A DNA stretch of 22,428 nt from Acidiferrobacteraceae bacterium. Lineage in GTDB: Bacteria; Pseudomonadota; Gammaproteobacteria; Acidiferrobacterales; Acidiferrobacteraceae. The notes under the pieces were generated by a model, which worked only from the letters and a program-made list of their open reading frames with translations, was not told where the DNA came from and ran no database searches. The position numbers and the translations under genes were made by a program. The stretch lies in assembly GCA_027343725.1 (NCBI GenBank), contig DAHWKH010000089.1:1-22428 (forward strand), in the 5' to 3' direction. Below, one piece after another: positions 21,410 through 22,428 of this stretch. Positions within the stretch are counted from its first letter, which is position 1. Every line of letters starts with the position of its first letter.

Positions 21410-22428
21410 GCGCAATCACGGATATCGATAGCAAGCGGAATGCCCGGATCGACAGGGCCTGCGGGCGGATCGCGCCCCTGTGGCCTTTGAAGAGCTTCGT
21501 CGCGGTCAATCCCTACTTCGGGCTCGCGGACCAGTCGTTCTGGCAGGCCGACGCGACCCTGAAGCGGGTCGTCGGCCAAGGGCTGACCATGCCGCGGGCG
21601 TTTTACCGCGAGCAGATCGAAAACGGACGCATCACGCGCGCCGATCTCGCGGCGGCTTTAAGGGAGTCCGGCAGTTCCTGGGACCTGGCGACCCTCGAGG
21701 AGGCGATCGCGCGCAAGCCGGCCCCGCGAGCGGTCCCCTTGGCCTTGGTGAGCGACATCCTCGCGGAGCTCGATCGTCAGGAGTGGCCGGGTTTCGTGGT
21801 CGAGCGCATCAGCCAGTATTGCGCGGCGTATTTCGATGAAGGCCAGGCCCTGTGGGCGATGCCCTGGCGGAATCAGGGGCTCTATGCCGGTTGGCGCGCG
21901 TTCACCCGACTCGACAAGAACCCGCGGACGGTGGGCCTGCGGGGCGTGGCCGCGGCGGTGAGCGCCCTGCCCGAGGGCGCGCGCGAGGCGATCGACTGGG
22001 CCTTGCGTGCGCTCGCGGTGCCCGAGGCGGCGATCGACGATTATCTGCACGCGGCGCTTTTGAGCGTCGGCGGATGGGCGGGGTGGGCGCGTTATCGGCG
22101 CTGGCAGGCCGAGCTCGCCGGCGGGACCGACGACACGATCGAGGACCTCCTCGCCATCCGGGTCTGCTGGGACGCGCTGCTCTACAAGCTTCGCTTCAGC
22201 GAGCGTTTGAAGGCGCGCTGGTATCAGGCGATGATCACGGATGCCGGCATCGCGGCCCAAGCCGGGGCCCACCCGCCCGCCGGTCCGAAAGAGGTCGACG
22301 CCTTGCTGCAGACGGCCTTCGAGAGGGCCTACCAGCGGGAGCTGATCGGCGCGCTCACGAGGCCGCCCAAGGCGACAAGACCCGCGGGGCGCCCGCCCGT
22401 GCACGCGATCTTTTGCATCGACGTGCGC
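21406..22428 (+). CDS. dabA: DabA, beta-carbonic-anhydrase-like subunit of the DAB complex (3'-truncated by window)
   Basis: The first 341 residues of DabA (DUF2309/PF10070), the cytoplasmic subunit that, with DabB, accumulates dissolved inorganic carbon in autotrophs. The start IAPLWPLKSFVAVNPYFGLADQSF (residues 23-46) is highly typical, followed by MPRAFYREQI and, at the very end, IFCIDVR, whose C337 and D339 correspond to the first two zinc ligands of the carbonic-anhydrase-like site. The remaining His and Cys ligands lie beyond the window. The ATG overlaps the dabB stop. The annotation is secure for the part seen; the integrity of the rest is unknown. Confidence 0.93.
   Translation, partial: MSAITDIDSKRNARIDRACGRIAPLWPLKSFVAVNPYFGLADQSFWQADATLKRVVGQGLTMPRAFYREQIENGRITRADLAAALRESGSSWDLATLEEAIARKPAPRAVPLALVSDILAELDRQEWPGFVVERISQYCAAYFDEGQALWAMPWRNQGLYAGWRAFTRLDKNPRTVGLRGVAAAVSALPEGAREAIDWALRALAVPEAAIDDYLHAALLSVGGWAGWARYRRWQAELAGGTDDTIEDLLAIRVCWDALLYKLRFSERLKARWYQAMITDAGIAAQAGAHPPAGPKEVDALLQTAFERAYQRELIGALTRPPKATRPAGRPPVHAIFCIDVR

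Overview
The window is GC-rich (about 65%), densely coded bacterial DNA. Its gene order and content suggest a chemolithoautotrophic gammaproteobacterium. The block folB / plsY / tsaD / rpsU-yqeY-dnaG-rpoD is a classic gammaproteobacterial arrangement. Two modules point to Calvin-cycle CO2 fixation: cbbQ-cbbO (Rubisco activase) at the left and dabB-dabA (energy-coupled inorganic-carbon uptake) at the right. An acidophilic or neutrophilic iron/sulfur oxidiser such as Acidiferrobacter-type bacteria would fit, but the species cannot be named from this sequence alone.

Layout. (1) 3-215: tail of a 2-isopropylmalate synthase. (2) 311-3642: cbbQ and cbbO, overlapping by 4 bp. (3) 3688-4862 (minus): a TetR-family repressor and an AhpD-like CxxC protein, overlapping by 4 bp. 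A strong promoter carries a near-perfect palindromic operator between its -35 and -10 boxes and appears to give a leaderless transcript. (4) 4910-9457: compact housekeeping genes: MidA/NDUFAF7-like methyltransferase (minus), pteridine-reductase-type SDR (plus), an MFS transporter (minus), folB (minus) and plsY (plus). (5) 9444-10454 (minus): tsaD. (6) 10541-11896: an insertion sequence with inverted repeats and an intact DDE transposase, sitting between tsaD and rpsU, which are normally divergent neighbours. (7) 11907-16500: the macromolecular-synthesis operon rpsU-yqeY-dnaG-rpoD with its own promoter, ending in a tRNA with CAT anticodon that has tRNA-Ile2 (lysidine) features, then a strong intrinsic terminator.

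(8) 16501-19750: an accessory-looking, partly decayed zone. It holds a 36-bp palindrome, an orphan Xre-type antitoxin with what looks like the end of its lost toxin, a broken mqsA whose internal segments are in the wrong order, a SAM-dependent methyltransferase, an unrecognised single-pass membrane protein behind a perfect -10 promoter, and about 600 bp of non-coding DNA leading to dabB. (9) 19751-22428: dabB and the 5' part of dabA, overlapping by 4 bp; dabA runs off the window just after the first two predicted zinc ligands.

How the genes work together. DabAB is expected to convert CO2 to trapped bicarbonate, feeding Rubisco, and CbbQO removes inhibitory sugar phosphates from Rubisco. The two modules flank an unrelated housekeeping core. 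The placement of dabBA just beyond a tRNA gene and a stretch of broken toxin-antitoxin genes suggests, but does not prove, that the carbon-uptake module entered as part of a tRNA-associated insertion. The most unusual points are the leaderless TetR promoter-operator, the segment-shuffled mqsA remnant, the 36-bp palindrome at the island edge and the insertion sequence in the tsaD/rpsU promoter region.
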